Assembly: GCF_006714895.1 (NCBI RefSeq)
Contig: NZ_VFME01000001.1
Location: forward strand, 868,001 to 932,000
Source of the DNA: Gramella sp. Hel_I_59
GTDB lineage: Bacteria > Bacteroidota > Bacteroidia > Flavobacteriales > Flavobacteriaceae
Length of the DNA stretch: 64,000 nucleotides
Reading direction: 5' to 3'
Under the pieces are notes generated by a model. That model was given only the letters and a program-made list of their open reading frames with translations, made no database searches and was not told the origin of the DNA. Shown here one piece after another: positions 26,418-35,320 of the stretch. The translations under genes were made by a program, and so were the position numbers. Numbering within the stretch: the stretch's first letter is position 1; each line of letters starts with the position of its first letter.

Positions 26418-27965
26418 CTAAAAGCGTTCAGGATTCGAAATGATTTCTGCCGCGCGATTTCTTATTTTCTGCATTTCTTCCGGAGGCTTCTTTTCCAGTA
26501 GGCTCATCATCATATTCATCCTCTGGTTTCCAGCAAAATGTTCCCGGTTAGAATCCAGAAAATTCCAGTAAAGACTGTTAAATGGACAGGCATCATCTTC
26601 GGTCTTCTTACTTACTTTATAGTGACAATCCTTGCAGTAGTTGCTCATTTTATTAATGTAACTACCGCTGGAAACGTATGGTTTCGTTGCAACAATTCCA
26701 CCATCTGCAAACTGGCTCATTCCACGAGTATTAGTTATTTCTACCCATTCAATGGCGTCGATATAAATTCCCAGATACCACTGGTCAACTTCGTCTGGGT
26801 GAGTTTCAGTAAGTAGGGCATAATTACCGGTGATCATAAGTCGCTGGATGTGATGTGCATAAGCATTTTCCAGACTATTCTTGATAGAATGATGCAGGCA
26901 ATTCATTTTTGTATTCGCATCCCAATAGAATCCAGCTAGTTTGTTCTGATTTCGAAGTTTATTACTCCGGCGATAACCTGGCATTTCTTTCCAGTAAATA
27001 CCTCTCATATATTCTCTCCATCCCAGGATCTGCCGTATAAATCCTTCTACTTGAGAAATATCGATCTCGTCTTTATGGTCGTAATAGTAATCCAGAACAG
27101 AGTCTATGACTTCTTTGGGACTCAGCATTTTTGTATTCATGCAGAAAGACAATCTAGAATGGAATAGGTATGCTTCGTCGGTATGCAATGCATCCTGATA
27201 ATCGCCAAAATGTATCAGTAAGTTTTTGCAAAAATAATTCAATACTGAAAGTGAGTCTTCGCGAGAGGTTGGCCAGTTGTAATTATCCCCTTCAATAAAT
27301 CCAAAAGTTTCTACACCAGCATTTTTAATTTCTTCAACTAAATGAGATACATCTTTACGGAAACCTCTTTCGTGTGGAATTTCAGGCTTGCCTTTCCATT
27401 TCTGCCGGTTACTCTTATCAAAATTCCATTTCCCTCCTTCAGGATCTTTAGCATTGACCATTAAAATATCGTTTTTCTTCCGCATATCGCGGTAGAAATA
27501 TTCCATGGTCATTTGCTTCTTGCCTTCGTAAAACCTTTCCAGGTCGCTACGGGTTGTGAAAAAATGTTCAGTATCAAAATTGTTAGTTTCGATCTCCAGA
27601 TTTTCGCACAAATCTTTTAACTGCTCATCAAGACGATACTCATCTGGTAATTGATATTGAAAACTTTCAAAATCATGTTTATCGATCAGGACTTTTATGT
27701 TCTTTTCAAGATTCTGAGTATTATCCTCATGATCGATCTTGTAATAGATGACGCGGTGATCTCTCTCTTCCAGGTAGCTGGCAAAATTGCGCATGCTTCT
27801 AAAGAAACCTACAACCTTCTGAATATGATGTTTCACATAATCGGTTTCCTGTCGCAATTCCATAAAAAGATATGTCACATCTTCAAGGTCGTCTTTGAAC
27901 CAGCTATGTTGATGATTTAGTTGATCACCTAAAATAAGTCTCAGCGTTTTTTTTACTTCAGCCAT
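26418..27965 (-). CDS. FeS-cluster photolyase/cryptochrome-related protein (DPRP, bacterial (6-4) photolyase type)
   Basis: This 515-residue flavoprotein belongs to the deoxyribodipyrimidine photolyase-related family (PF04244), whose studied members bind FAD and a [4Fe-4S] cluster and repair (6-4) photoproducts. The N-terminal Rossmann domain starts with LRLILGDQLNHQHSW. Four candidate cluster cysteines are present: one in KMNCLHH (about residue 353), and three in NYCKDCHYKV and DDACPFN (about 440-460). FAD-site features TNTRGMSQFADGG precede them. It overlaps the DASH gene start region by 13 bases and is the last gene of the light-repair operon. Confidence 0.93.
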   Translation of the reverse strand: MAEVKKTLRLILGDQLNHQHSWFKDDLEDVTYLFMELRQETDYVKHHIQKVVGFFRSMRNFASYLEERDHRVIYYKIDHEDNTQNLEKNIKVLIDKHDFESFQYQLPDEYRLDEQLKDLCENLEIETNNFDTEHFFTTRSDLERFYEGKKQMTMEYFYRDMRKKNDILMVNAKDPEGGKWNFDKSNRQKWKGKPEIPHERGFRKDVSHLVEEIKNAGVETFGFIEGDNYNWPTSREDSLSVLNYFCKNLLIHFGDYQDALHTDEAYLFHSRLSFCMNTKMLSPKEVIDSVLDYYYDHKDEIDISQVEGFIRQILGWREYMRGIYWKEMPGYRRSNKLRNQNKLAGFYWDANTKMNCLHHSIKNSLENAYAHHIQRLMITGNYALLTETHPDEVDQWYLGIYIDAIEWVEITNTRGMSQFADGGIVATKPYVSSGSYINKMSNYCKDCHYKVSKKTEDDACPFNSLYWNFLDSNREHFAGNQRMNMMMSLLEKKPPEEMQKIRNRAAEIISNPERF

Positions 27966-29233
27966 AAATCTTGATAATCGTTATCGGGATCGTAGCGATC
28001 TGCCTGACTTTTAATATTAAATTTTCTATCGCGTGGATCATTTCCGACTCCGCTATTGTACATCCAGTTTCCCCAGTTGCTATGCACATCATAATCTATG
28101 AGCAGACTTTCAAAACATGCAGCGCCTTTTCGCCAGTCGTGTTTCAGCTCTTTCGCTAGATAACTATTCACATTTTGCCTTCCGCGATTGCTCATAAAGC
28201 CGGTATGGGCGATTTCCAGCATATTGGCGTTGACAAAATCCTCTTTAGTTTCTCCATTAATCCACTTTCTGAAAGTTTCATTATCATCATTCCAGTCGTG
28301 AGATTTTCCTCGAATTCCCTCTAATTGAAAAATCTTGTTCCCATGCTTAAGGGAGATGTACTTAAAGAAGTCGCGCCATATTAATTCAAAAATAAGCCAG
28401 TATGTACTCTGATTGCTTTTAATTTCTTTTTCATATTGCTTGACTTTGAAATAGATCTGTCTGGGTGAGATGCTTCCATTCGCTAACCATGCAGAAAGCT
28501 TAGAGCTGTAATCTGTGCCAATTAAACCATTTCTTGTTTCCTTGTAAGTTTCCAGGTTCCTCTGTTTAAAGAAGTATTGTTCAACTCTTTTTAATGCTTC
28601 ATCTTCTCCACCGTGAAATGGGAATGCAGACCGCTCGTCGGTTGTAAATTCGTTAAAATCGAGGTCTTTTAAACTCGGTATTTTGGTGTCATTAACAAAC
28701 TCAAATTCTTCAATTTTCGAGTTGCTAAGTAGTTCTCGGACTTCTGTTTTCTTTTCACACTTTTTTCTGAATTCAGTAAATACCTTAGGTAATTCATCGA
28801 AGGAGTCATAGGGGATATCATCAGGATGAAATAAAAATTGCTGATAATGATCTATAAGTTCAACGTCCGGGATAGATTCCTTCAGATTTCTTTCAACTTC
28901 CTTCTCTTCATCTGTCCACTCTTTCTGAAAGTAAATGGTGTCTATCTGATGCTCTTTTACGAGTTCCGCGATTTTAACTTCCGGTTTATTCTGAAAAACA
29001 AAAAGTGGAATATGCATCTTCTGAAGATTATTCCGCAGTTGATGAATAGTTTCTATCAAAAATTTTGTTCTGAATTTTCCGGTTTTTCGAAAGCCTATTT
29101 CCAGTTCCTCGTAGTGTCTGGGATCGAAACAGTATACAGCGATTACTCTATCGTGATTATCTGTTGCTTTTGCTATTCCTTCATGATCTTGGGTTCTAAG
29201 ATCATTTCTAAACCATATTAATCCTGTACTCAT
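27953..29233 (-). CDS. DASH-type cryptochrome / photolyase
   Basis: This 426-residue member of the photolyase family begins GLIWFRNDLRTQDHEGI, the standard N-terminal Rossmann domain for the antenna cofactor. The C-terminal FAD-binding domain includes the GTDYSSKLSAWLANGSISPR block, LIWRDFFKYIS and the signature MSNRGRQNVNSYLA with the late WGNWMYNSGVGNDPR. These point to the DASH group, which repairs cyclobutane dimers, mainly in single-stranded DNA. The DUF2256 stop and this start share one base (TAATG), and the downstream gene overlaps its 3' end, so translation is tightly coupled. Confidence 0.95.
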   Translation of the reverse strand: MSTGLIWFRNDLRTQDHEGIAKATDNHDRVIAVYCFDPRHYEELEIGFRKTGKFRTKFLIETIHQLRNNLQKMHIPLFVFQNKPEVKIAELVKEHQIDTIYFQKEWTDEEKEVERNLKESIPDVELIDHYQQFLFHPDDIPYDSFDELPKVFTEFRKKCEKKTEVRELLSNSKIEEFEFVNDTKIPSLKDLDFNEFTTDERSAFPFHGGEDEALKRVEQYFFKQRNLETYKETRNGLIGTDYSSKLSAWLANGSISPRQIYFKVKQYEKEIKSNQSTYWLIFELIWRDFFKYISLKHGNKIFQLEGIRGKSHDWNDDNETFRKWINGETKEDFVNANMLEIAHTGFMSNRGRQNVNSYLAKELKHDWRKGAACFESLLIDYDVHSNWGNWMYNSGVGNDPRDRKFNIKSQADRYDPDNDYQDLWLK

Positions 29234-29376
29234 TATTTATTTTTTCTGCATTTATCACTGCAATAGCGCACCTGTTCCCAATCTTTCTCCCATTTTTTAC
29301 GCCACGAAAAAGGCCGTTCGCAAACCGGGCAGATCTTTTGAGGCAAATCAGATTTTTTAACCGTTTTATTCTTCAT
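29233..29376 (-). CDS. DUF2256 small zinc-ribbon-like protein
   Basis: This 47-residue protein carries the full DUF2256 pattern: [16 protein letters not shown], then [15 protein letters not shown]. Four cysteines in two CxxC/CxxxC pairs suggest a zinc ribbon. DUF2256 genes are known to sit beside cryptochrome/photolyase genes, but the role is not known. I start it at the ATG at 29376; the open frame continues upstream through the flavin reductase gene with no matching family sequence. It overlaps the reductase by 11 bases and the cryptochrome start by one base. Confidence 0.93.
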   Translation of the reverse strand: MKNKTVKKSDLPQKICPVCERPFSWRKKWEKDWEQVRYCSDKCRKNK

Positions 29377-30016
29377 CCTTACTAAAGAAAGATTTAACCT
29401 CCTGTCCAGGGCGGGCATAATGAAATCTATCAAGCAGACTTGGCAGGGAATAGCCATCCAGACCATTTACTGCTACTGTACCAGCGTCATCTAATCTCAA
29501 CCAACCATCAGGCATTTGAATGCCTTCATCAAAATATATGTGTTCAATAGACGCAACGACAAGTACGGTGTCGTTCTCTTTGATATGATATTCATTCACA
29601 AATTTGCAGCCCAGTTTTACTTCAGATTGCTTCACGTAGGGAGCGTGGAATCCATCGAGATACTCCTCATCCAGACCTGTTTTATTAAATTCTGAAATTT
29701 CTTCATCATACTTCGCTGCAGTTTGATGAGCCTGCTCGATCATTTTATCCTGGATATGATTGACCGTAAAGTATTCCGTATCTCGAATATTATTATAGGT
29801 ATTTCGAGCAACACTCAGTGGTCTGGTCACAAAACCAAGCATTGCCGGATTGCTGCCAATATGAGTCACCGAGCTAAATACGGCTACATTGGGATTTCCA
29901 GATTTGGATCTGGTAGCAATAAGATTCGCAGATTTATATCCTGTACAACTGTTTACAAGATTCAGGCGATAGATTTTTTCCATTTCCTCAATGTCTGAGG
30001 CTTTAATATGTTTCAT
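29366..30016 (-). CDS. Flavin reductase-like protein (flavoredoxin/DIM6-NTAB family)
   Basis: This 216-residue protein has the split-barrel FMN-binding fold of the flavin-reductase-like family: [33 protein letters not shown] and [16 protein letters not shown]. It may supply reduced flavin or act as a flavoprotein. As the first gene of the run with DUF2256, DASH cryptochrome and FeS photolyase, it could support the flavin chemistry of these repair enzymes (inference). It lies just after a terminator for the upstream 81-residue gene, so the operon promoter should be inside or near 30017-30091. Confidence 0.9.
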   Translation of the reverse strand: MKHIKASDIEEMEKIYRLNLVNSCTGYKSANLIATRSKSGNPNVAVFSSVTHIGSNPAMLGFVTRPLSVARNTYNNIRDTEYFTVNHIQDKMIEQAHQTAAKYDEEISEFNKTGLDEEYLDGFHAPYVKQSEVKLGCKFVNEYHIKENDTVLVVASIEHIYFDEGIQMPDGWLRLDDAGTVAVNGLDGYSLPSLLDRFHYARPGQEVKSFFSKDEE

Positions 30017-30046
30017 AAAAAAAGGTCAGTTTTTTAGACTGACCTC
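30015..30046 (-). terminator. Terminator between the 81-residue gene and the photolyase operon
   Basis: On the minus strand AGGTCAGT pairs with ACTGACCT and is followed by TTTTTTTAT, just before the flavin reductase ATG (30016). The T-run reaches the start codon, which is unusually close. Confidence 0.85.
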
Positions 30047-30091
30047 AAGTTATTGATTGCTTTACTATAAAGCTGTTAATGGATTTTTAAA

Positions 30092-30337
30092 TTAACTCTG
30101 ATTTTCCATCTTATTGATGGCCATCTCATATTCCTCCATTGCTTCTCTTACTGCATCTATATTGTCTGATGCCTTTTGGTGAGCATCCTCCATAACCTTT
30201 TCCAGGTTCTTGTCTGGATGCTGGAACAAATCTGTGATCACGTGGTTAATTTTATCGATTATACTACTTTGAGTATTCTTGATATCCTCCAGTTTGTTCA
30301 ATGTAGACCTCATATGGTCTAGTTTTTCCTGATCCAT
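30092..30337 (-). CDS. Small helical protein, unknown function
   Basis: This 81-residue, charged protein starts MDQEKLDHMRSTLNKLEDI and seems fully alpha-helical, with heptad-like spacing of Leu, Ile and Met. No membrane segment, signal or known motif is seen. It has an ATG start and its own terminator, and it lies 87 bases downstream of the Old Yellow Enzyme gene. Probably a real cytosolic coiled-coil protein, but I do not recognise the family. Confidence 0.65.
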   Translation of the reverse strand: MDQEKLDHMRSTLNKLEDIKNTQSSIIDKINHVITDLFQHPDKNLEKVMEDAHQKASDNIDAVREAMEEYEMAINKMENQS

Positions 30338-30424
30338 AATATTAAATTTAGTTTATCTAATATACCACCTCGCGTTTATGAAGCCTTAGCAGTTAACAGC
30401 TTTTAGAACAGCTTTATCAAAAAA

Positions 30425-31537
30425 TTAGGATTCCTGTTGCTCTTCATAAGCAGGGTAATCTATGTATCCTTCCTTGCCAGGTGTATAGAAAGTATCCTCA
30501 TTATATTCAGCCAGAGGCCAATTATTTTCAAACCTTTTTGCAAGATCTGGATTGGAAACATACCATTTCGCATAACTCACAAGATCTGCATCCCCTTCTT
30601 CAATTACTTTATTTCCAGATTCTCTGTCAAAACCGGCATTGATCATCAAAGTACCTTTGTAAATTTTTCGATAGTGTTTTGCAATATCAGTGATAAGATA
30701 AGGCACGTCGCTTACATCTGAGAATGGTTCTGAAAGATGAATATATGCCAGATCGTATGCATTCAGCTTTTCCATGATATAATCAAAGGTCTCAATGCTT
30801 TCTTCTGAAGCTACAATTCCGAAGATCTTATGCAATGAAGGATTGAATCTACAACCTATTCTATTTTCTGGCCATACTTCATTGATGGCATCCAGTACTT
30901 CAAAAAAGAATCTTGCTCTGTTTGGAATGCTTCCACCATATTCATCGGTACGCTGATTAGCATTTTTATTGAAGAACTGGTGTATGAGGTAACCATTAGA
31001 AGAGTGAATTTCTACTCCGTCGAAGCCAGCATCTTTGGCATTCTGAGCTGCAGATTTAAACTCCTGTACAGTTTCCTGGATCTCCTGAAGGCTCATTGCT
31101 TTTGGATCTACGGTTTTTTCCTGACCATCTGGTGTGTACACATCTGCATTTGGATTTACAGCACTGGGAGCAAGTGGCTTATCACCATTATGAAATTTAG
31201 GGTGTGAAATTCTACCAACATGCCATAGTTGAATAAAAATTTTTCCGCCATCCTTATGAACTGCTTCCGTAACTTTCTTCCATCCTTCAACCTGTTCCGG
31301 CGAATGAATTCCAGCAGTATTTATATATCCAACAGCCCGGGATGATACTTGAGAACCTTCAGAAATAATTAATCCGGCACCTGCACGCTGAGTGTAATAA
31401 GTCACATGCATATCTGTAGGCGCATTTGCATCATTTTCGGCACGGCTTCTGGTCATTGGTGCCATGATCACACGGTTCTTTAAATTCAGGTCCCCCATCT
31501 GGTAGGATTGTAGTAATGCTTGTTTTTCCATAGTCAT
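30425..31537 (-). CDS. Old Yellow Enzyme family alkene reductase (NemA-like)
   Basis: This 370-residue FMN-dependent TIM-barrel enzyme reduces activated C=C bonds with NAD(P)H and often detoxifies electrophiles. Family features: LKNRVIMAPMTRSRA at the start, the substrate-binding HVGRISHP segment, FDGVEIHSSNGYLIHQFF with NQRTDEYGGS, and the late NAGFDRESG phosphate-binding loop. The start at 31537 (MTM) could also be the ATG two codons later. It sits divergent from kmo. Confidence 0.94.
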   Translation of the reverse strand: MTMEKQALLQSYQMGDLNLKNRVIMAPMTRSRAENDANAPTDMHVTYYTQRAGAGLIISEGSQVSSRAVGYINTAGIHSPEQVEGWKKVTEAVHKDGGKIFIQLWHVGRISHPKFHNGDKPLAPSAVNPNADVYTPDGQEKTVDPKAMSLQEIQETVQEFKSAAQNAKDAGFDGVEIHSSNGYLIHQFFNKNANQRTDEYGGSIPNRARFFFEVLDAINEVWPENRIGCRFNPSLHKIFGIVASEESIETFDYIMEKLNAYDLAYIHLSEPFSDVSDVPYLITDIAKHYRKIYKGTLMINAGFDRESGNKVIEEGDADLVSYAKWYVSNPDLAKRFENNWPLAEYNEDTFYTPGKEGYIDYPAYEEQQES

Positions 31538-31732
31538 AATTCAATTTTTACTAAAATTACCAGTTTCAGGGTTTTTCAGGTGTTAACGAACTGGTAAATC
31601 AAAATTAGGTAGCTGAAAGAGGCTCTAAGTCGTTGGGACTGCCAGTGAATTGAATATTATTAAGTAATTTCGTGAATCTAATTAATATATTTCTGTAGAG
31701 CATTTTGCTAACCAGGAATTAGTTTATACTTC

Positions 31733-33076
31733 ATGCAAAATCAAAAAGATGTAGCTATTGTAGGGTCTGGACTCGTGGGTTCTCTATTAGCCATTTTTCT
31801 TAGAAAAAAAGGTCATAAAGTCACCATTTTCGATAGACGTCCCGATGTTCGTCTAGTAGAATTTTCCGGCAGATCTATAAACCTGGCCATGTCTAATCGC
31901 GGCTGGAAAGCTTTAAGAGAAGCTGGAATAGAGGATGAAATCAGGGAGCTGGCATTACCGCTTGATAAAAGGGCGATGCATGTAGATGATAAACCAGTGT
32001 ACTTTCAGAAGTACGGAGAAGATGGGGAAGCGATTTACTCGATTTCCAGAGGAATCCTTAATCGTAAAATGATAGATCTTGCGGAAGAAGCTGGTGCAGA
32101 ATTTAGGTTTGAAGAGAAGATCTGGGATGTGGATCTGCCAAATGCAAAGTTGTATACAGGTGAATCTGAAAAGGGCGTCTGGAAAGAATATCAGTTCGAT
32201 CTTATTTTTGGAGCAGATGGCGCGTTTTCAAGAACCCGTCACAAGATGCAGAGACAAAGCAGGTTCAATTATTCCCAGCATTTTATTGATGTAGGATATA
32301 AGGAACTAACGATTCCTGCAAATCCTGATGGATCCCATAAACTAAATAATGCATCTTTCCATATCTGGCCTCGAGGTAATTTTATGTTGATCGCAATGCC
32401 TAACCTGGATGGAAGTTTTACTTGTACGCTTTTTATGCCTTTTGAAGGAGATGTTTCTTTTGAAAGTATACAGACAGAACAACAGGCAGATCAATTCTTC
32501 GAACAGTATTTTCCAGATATAAAGGACGAAATATCAAATCTAAAGCGGGACTTTTTTAAAAACCCTACCAGCGCGATGGTAACGATCAAGTGTTATCCAT
32601 GGTCTTATTTTGATAAGATCACTCTTGTAGGAGATTCTGCTCATGCGATTGTTCCATTTTACGGGCAGGGAATGAATGCGGGATTTGAAGATATTTCAGT
32701 TCTAAATCAAAAGATGAATCAGCATGGGGATAACTGGGAAATAATTTTCGAAGAATACCAAAGAGAACGGAAACCCAATACAGATGCGATCGCAGAATTA
32801 AGTTATCGTAATTTTGTCGAGATGAGTAGTAAAACGGCCGATCCATCTTTTTTACTGCGGAAGAAAATAGAAAAGAAATTCGCTCAGAAATATCCTGAAT
32901 TATGGGTGCCTTTGTACTCACGCGTTACTTTTTCAGACAAGGCTTATTCAGATGCGCTGGATATTGGAGATTACCAGAGAGGAATCATGGACGAAGTCAT
33001 GAAAATCCCTGGAATTGAAGAAACCTGGGATTCTGAAGAGGTCGAACTTAAGATCAAAGATTTACTCAATAAATAA
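31733..33076 (+). CDS. kmo: Kynurenine 3-monooxygenase
   Basis: This FAD-dependent monooxygenase hydroxylates kynurenine to 3-hydroxykynurenine. The 447-residue protein has the N-terminal Rossmann motif VAIVGSGLVGSLLA (7-20) with FDRRPDVR, the middle motif FGADGAFSRTR, and GDSAHAIVPFYGQGMNAGFED, which binds FAD; together these are characteristic of KMO. It complements kynU 7 kb upstream on the same strand. It ends in a bidirectional terminator shared with msrA. Confidence 0.95.
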   Translation: MQNQKDVAIVGSGLVGSLLAIFLRKKGHKVTIFDRRPDVRLVEFSGRSINLAMSNRGWKALREAGIEDEIRELALPLDKRAMHVDDKPVYFQKYGEDGEAIYSISRGILNRKMIDLAEEAGAEFRFEEKIWDVDLPNAKLYTGESEKGVWKEYQFDLIFGADGAFSRTRHKMQRQSRFNYSQHFIDVGYKELTIPANPDGSHKLNNASFHIWPRGNFMLIAMPNLDGSFTCTLFMPFEGDVSFESIQTEQQADQFFEQYFPDIKDEISNLKRDFFKNPTSAMVTIKCYPWSYFDKITLVGDSAHAIVPFYGQGMNAGFEDISVLNQKMNQHGDNWEIIFEEYQRERKPNTDAIAELSYRNFVEMSSKTADPSFLLRKKIEKKFAQKYPELWVPLYSRVTFSDKAYSDALDIGDYQRGIMDEVMKIPGIEETWDSEEVELKIKDLLNK

Positions 33077-33105
33077 AAAAAGCTGCCATCTGGCAGCTTT
33101 TTTTA
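33075..33105. terminator. Bidirectional terminator, kmo / msrA
   Basis: AGCTGCCA/TGGCAGCT stem (33081-33098) flanked by A-runs and T-runs on the two sides. Convergent genes end 5' and 3' of it. Confidence 0.92.
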
Positions 33106-33768
33106 TTAATGTGCATCCTTCTTAAGAATGTCCGGGAACTTCTCCTTAAATCGATTCAGTCTTGGAATCGATACATTCTGAATGTATGGATTTTGAGGAT
33201 TATTTGCCTCGTAATTTTGATGGTAATCTTCAGCTACCCAGAATTTCTGAAAAGGCAGAATTTCTGCAGCAAGTGGTTTCTGATAGTCTTTAGCAACTTC
33301 AGTTTTCACTTCATTTATAATATTTTTCTGTTCTTCTGTTTGAAAAAATACAATCGAACGGTATTGTGATCCATTATCTGGTCCCTGTCCATTCACCTGC
33401 GTTGGGTTTTGAGAACCAAAGAACACCTGAACCAAAGTTTTAAAATCTACGACTTCAGGATCATAAATCACCTCTACTGCTTCTGCATGACCTGTTCTTC
33501 CAGTATTGCTTTCTTCGTAGGTTGGATTCTTGGTATGCCCGCCAGCGTAACCGCTTATTACTTCATCTACTCCTTCAATACTTTCGTAGATAGCTTCAAC
33601 GCACCAGAAACAACCACTGGCGAAATAAGCCTTTTTCATACCATCCTGCATCTCAACTTCTACCGGAGTAGCATTTGCGATTTCAGGTTTAGTAACCGAT
33701 TGCTGTGTGTTTTGATTTCCACAAGCCAGAAGTACGAGGCTTATGATATTAATAAATAATAGCTTCAT
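33106..33768 (-). CDS. msrA: Peptide methionine sulfoxide reductase MsrA, lipoprotein form
   Basis: MsrA reduces methionine S-sulfoxide in proteins. The 220-residue protein has the catalytic GCFWC motif (nucleophile Cys53), GYAGGHTKNPTYEE and GRTGHAEAVEV. Its N-terminus is a lipoprotein signal ending in LLAC (Cys16), so it should act outside the cytoplasm, on exported proteins. I start it at the ATG at 33768, which begins this signal and lies directly after the upstream stop (33770); an upstream in-frame start at 33795 would cross the neighbouring gene. The preceding lipoprotein gene is probably cotranscribed. Confidence 0.95.
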   Translation of the reverse strand: MKLLFINIISLVLLACGNQNTQQSVTKPEIANATPVEVEMQDGMKKAYFASGCFWCVEAIYESIEGVDEVISGYAGGHTKNPTYEESNTGRTGHAEAVEVIYDPEVVDFKTLVQVFFGSQNPTQVNGQGPDNGSQYRSIVFFQTEEQKNIINEVKTEVAKDYQKPLAAEILPFQKFWVAEDYHQNYEANNPQNPYIQNVSIPRLNRFKEKFPDILKKDAH

Positions 33769-33769
33769 G

Positions 33770-34357
33770 TTATTTAAGTTTATAAGTTCCTTCAAGAGTT
33801 TTCTTGCCTAACAATGCATATTCCACGGCAGTTTTACCGTCGATTTGAAAACCTTTCCAGTCAAGTTTATATTCGTTTGCACTCACTTTGCTAAATGTTG
33901 CAACCGCTGTGCCAGTATCGAGATCATTCCACGGAATATCATTCTGTTTACTTTTTACAGAAGCTCCCTTGTAGAAAACATGAATTTCATCACCTACTTT
34001 TTTAAAGTCGGCTTCCATATATAATTCACCGGGCTTAAGGCAAAGTTCTGAACTTTTTCCAGCTTCGATTTCCAGGTAGTAGCATTCGCAGTTACTTTCT
34101 TCTGCATGCGCGAGGTTGGTGTAAGTTCCAGAGTAATCTGTGTTCTTTTCTTCTGCTGTAGTTGTAGTGTCCTTGGTCTTAAGTTTTTCAGATTGATCTG
34201 AACTTTGTCTGTTCAAATTTTTGAAACCAGTTTTCTGAGTAGTAATGGTGTCTTCTACCTTATTATCATTTTCAGAATTAGCAGAATCCTTACAACCTGT
34301 CATACTTAATATAGCCAGACAGATGGTACATGTTTTAAATGCAGTGAGTAGTTTCAT
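33770..34357 (-). CDS. Lipoprotein of unknown function, upstream of msrA
   Basis: This 195-residue lipoprotein has the lipobox MTGC (Cys22), then a long polar Ser/Thr/Lys/Glu linker (about 23-75), and a compact C-terminal domain (about 76-195) with GTYTNLAHAEESNCECYYLEI and a final LEGTYKLK strand. Cysteines in the CEC segment and ELCLKPG could form disulphides. No family is recognised with certainty. It is translationally linked to the lipoprotein MsrA downstream (1-base gap). Confidence 0.75.
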   Translation of the reverse strand: MKLLTAFKTCTICLAILSMTGCKDSANSENDNKVEDTITTQKTGFKNLNRQSSDQSEKLKTKDTTTTAEEKNTDYSGTYTNLAHAEESNCECYYLEIEAGKSSELCLKPGELYMEADFKKVGDEIHVFYKGASVKSKQNDIPWNDLDTGTAVATFSKVSANEYKLDWKGFQIDGKTAVEYALLGKKTLEGTYKLK

Positions 34358-34448
34358 AACGGGTTAAAGTTAGACTATAATTCACTGAAAATTGTAAAAT
34401 GAATGTTAATCCAGAGCCCGTGTGAATAGGAGAGTAGCTAAAAAATCA

Positions 34449-34521
34449 GGCATAAAAAAACTGCCTGAAAAACTTTTGCTTCAGATCCTAAGATCTTACT
34501 GTTATTCTCCAGGCAGTTTAA
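34449..34521 (-). terminator. Terminator-like structure with a long internal loop
   Basis: Arms AAACTGCCTG (34458-34467) and CAGGCAGTTT (34510-34519) enclose a 42-base loop that itself has AGATC/GATCT hairpin arms (34483-34496). On the minus strand the outer stem is followed by T7. It follows the DUF164 gene and probably ends that operon; the nested form is unusual. Confidence 0.75.
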
Positions 34522-34539
34522 AGTGTTGCTTTAGAAGTA

Positions 34540-35319
34540 TTAGAACTTCTTGAACATAGATTCCATTTTCTCCTGCTCTTCTTTAGCTAGTTCTTCGTCT
34601 ACCAGAATTCTACCACTGTGTTCATCTGTAATGATCTTTTTACGACCAGCAATTTCCATGATCACCTGTGGTGGAATAGTGAAGAAAGATCCTCCAGATG
34701 CTCCTCTTTCTACAGGAACCACTGCTAAACCATTCTTTACGTTTGTACGAATTCTTTTGTAAGCAGTAACAAGCCTGTCTTCAATGTTCTTTTCGTATTC
34801 CTTAGACTTGTCAATTAGTGCTTGTTCTTCTTTCTCAGTTTCCTTCAAAATTTCGTCAAGTTCACTTTTCTTATGCTTAAGGTGAGCTTCTCTTTCAGCT
34901 AATTTCTCTTTTGTTTGAGTAATAACTTCTTTTTTCTGCTCGATCTTCACCTTGTACTCATTAATATGCTTTTCTGAAAGCTCTATTTCAAGTTCCTGGA
35001 ATTCAACTTCTTTGCTTAAAGCATTGAATTCACGGTTATTACGAACATTTTTTTGTTGCTCAGAATATTTTTTAATTGTCGTCTTAGACTCCTCTATCTG
35101 GTTCTTCTTGTTCTTGATATCATTATCAATCACTTCGATATCCGCATCCAGTTTTTCCAGGCGTCTGTTCAAACCTGCTACTTCATCTTCAAGATCTTCA
35201 ACTTCAAGAGGAAGTTCTCCACGTACATTTCTAATCTCATCAATTCGTGAATCCACCAATTGAAGATCGTACAGTGATCTTAACTTCTCTTCTACAGTAA
35301 CATCGTTTTTTTTCGCCAT
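34540..35319 (-). CDS. DUF164-family coiled-coil protein with a zinc-ribbon fold that lacks its cysteines
   Basis: This 259-residue cytoplasmic protein has a long coiled coil at about 8-190, followed by the C-terminal domain that in this family is a four-cysteine zinc ribbon (C4-type, zf-RING_7). Here the domain keeps the scaffold (FFTIPPQVIMEI and SGRIL) but contains no cysteine at all, so it cannot bind zinc in the usual way. It is separated by one base from the Nif3-like gene upstream; the pairing is known across many bacteria. The exact role is not established. Confidence 0.9.
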   Translation of the reverse strand: MAKKNDVTVEEKLRSLYDLQLVDSRIDEIRNVRGELPLEVEDLEDEVAGLNRRLEKLDADIEVIDNDIKNKKNQIEESKTTIKKYSEQQKNVRNNREFNALSKEVEFQELEIELSEKHINEYKVKIEQKKEVITQTKEKLAEREAHLKHKKSELDEILKETEKEEQALIDKSKEYEKNIEDRLVTAYKRIRTNVKNGLAVVPVERGASGGSFFTIPPQVIMEIAGRKKIITDEHSGRILVDEELAKEEQEKMESMFKKF

Positions 35320-35320
35320 A

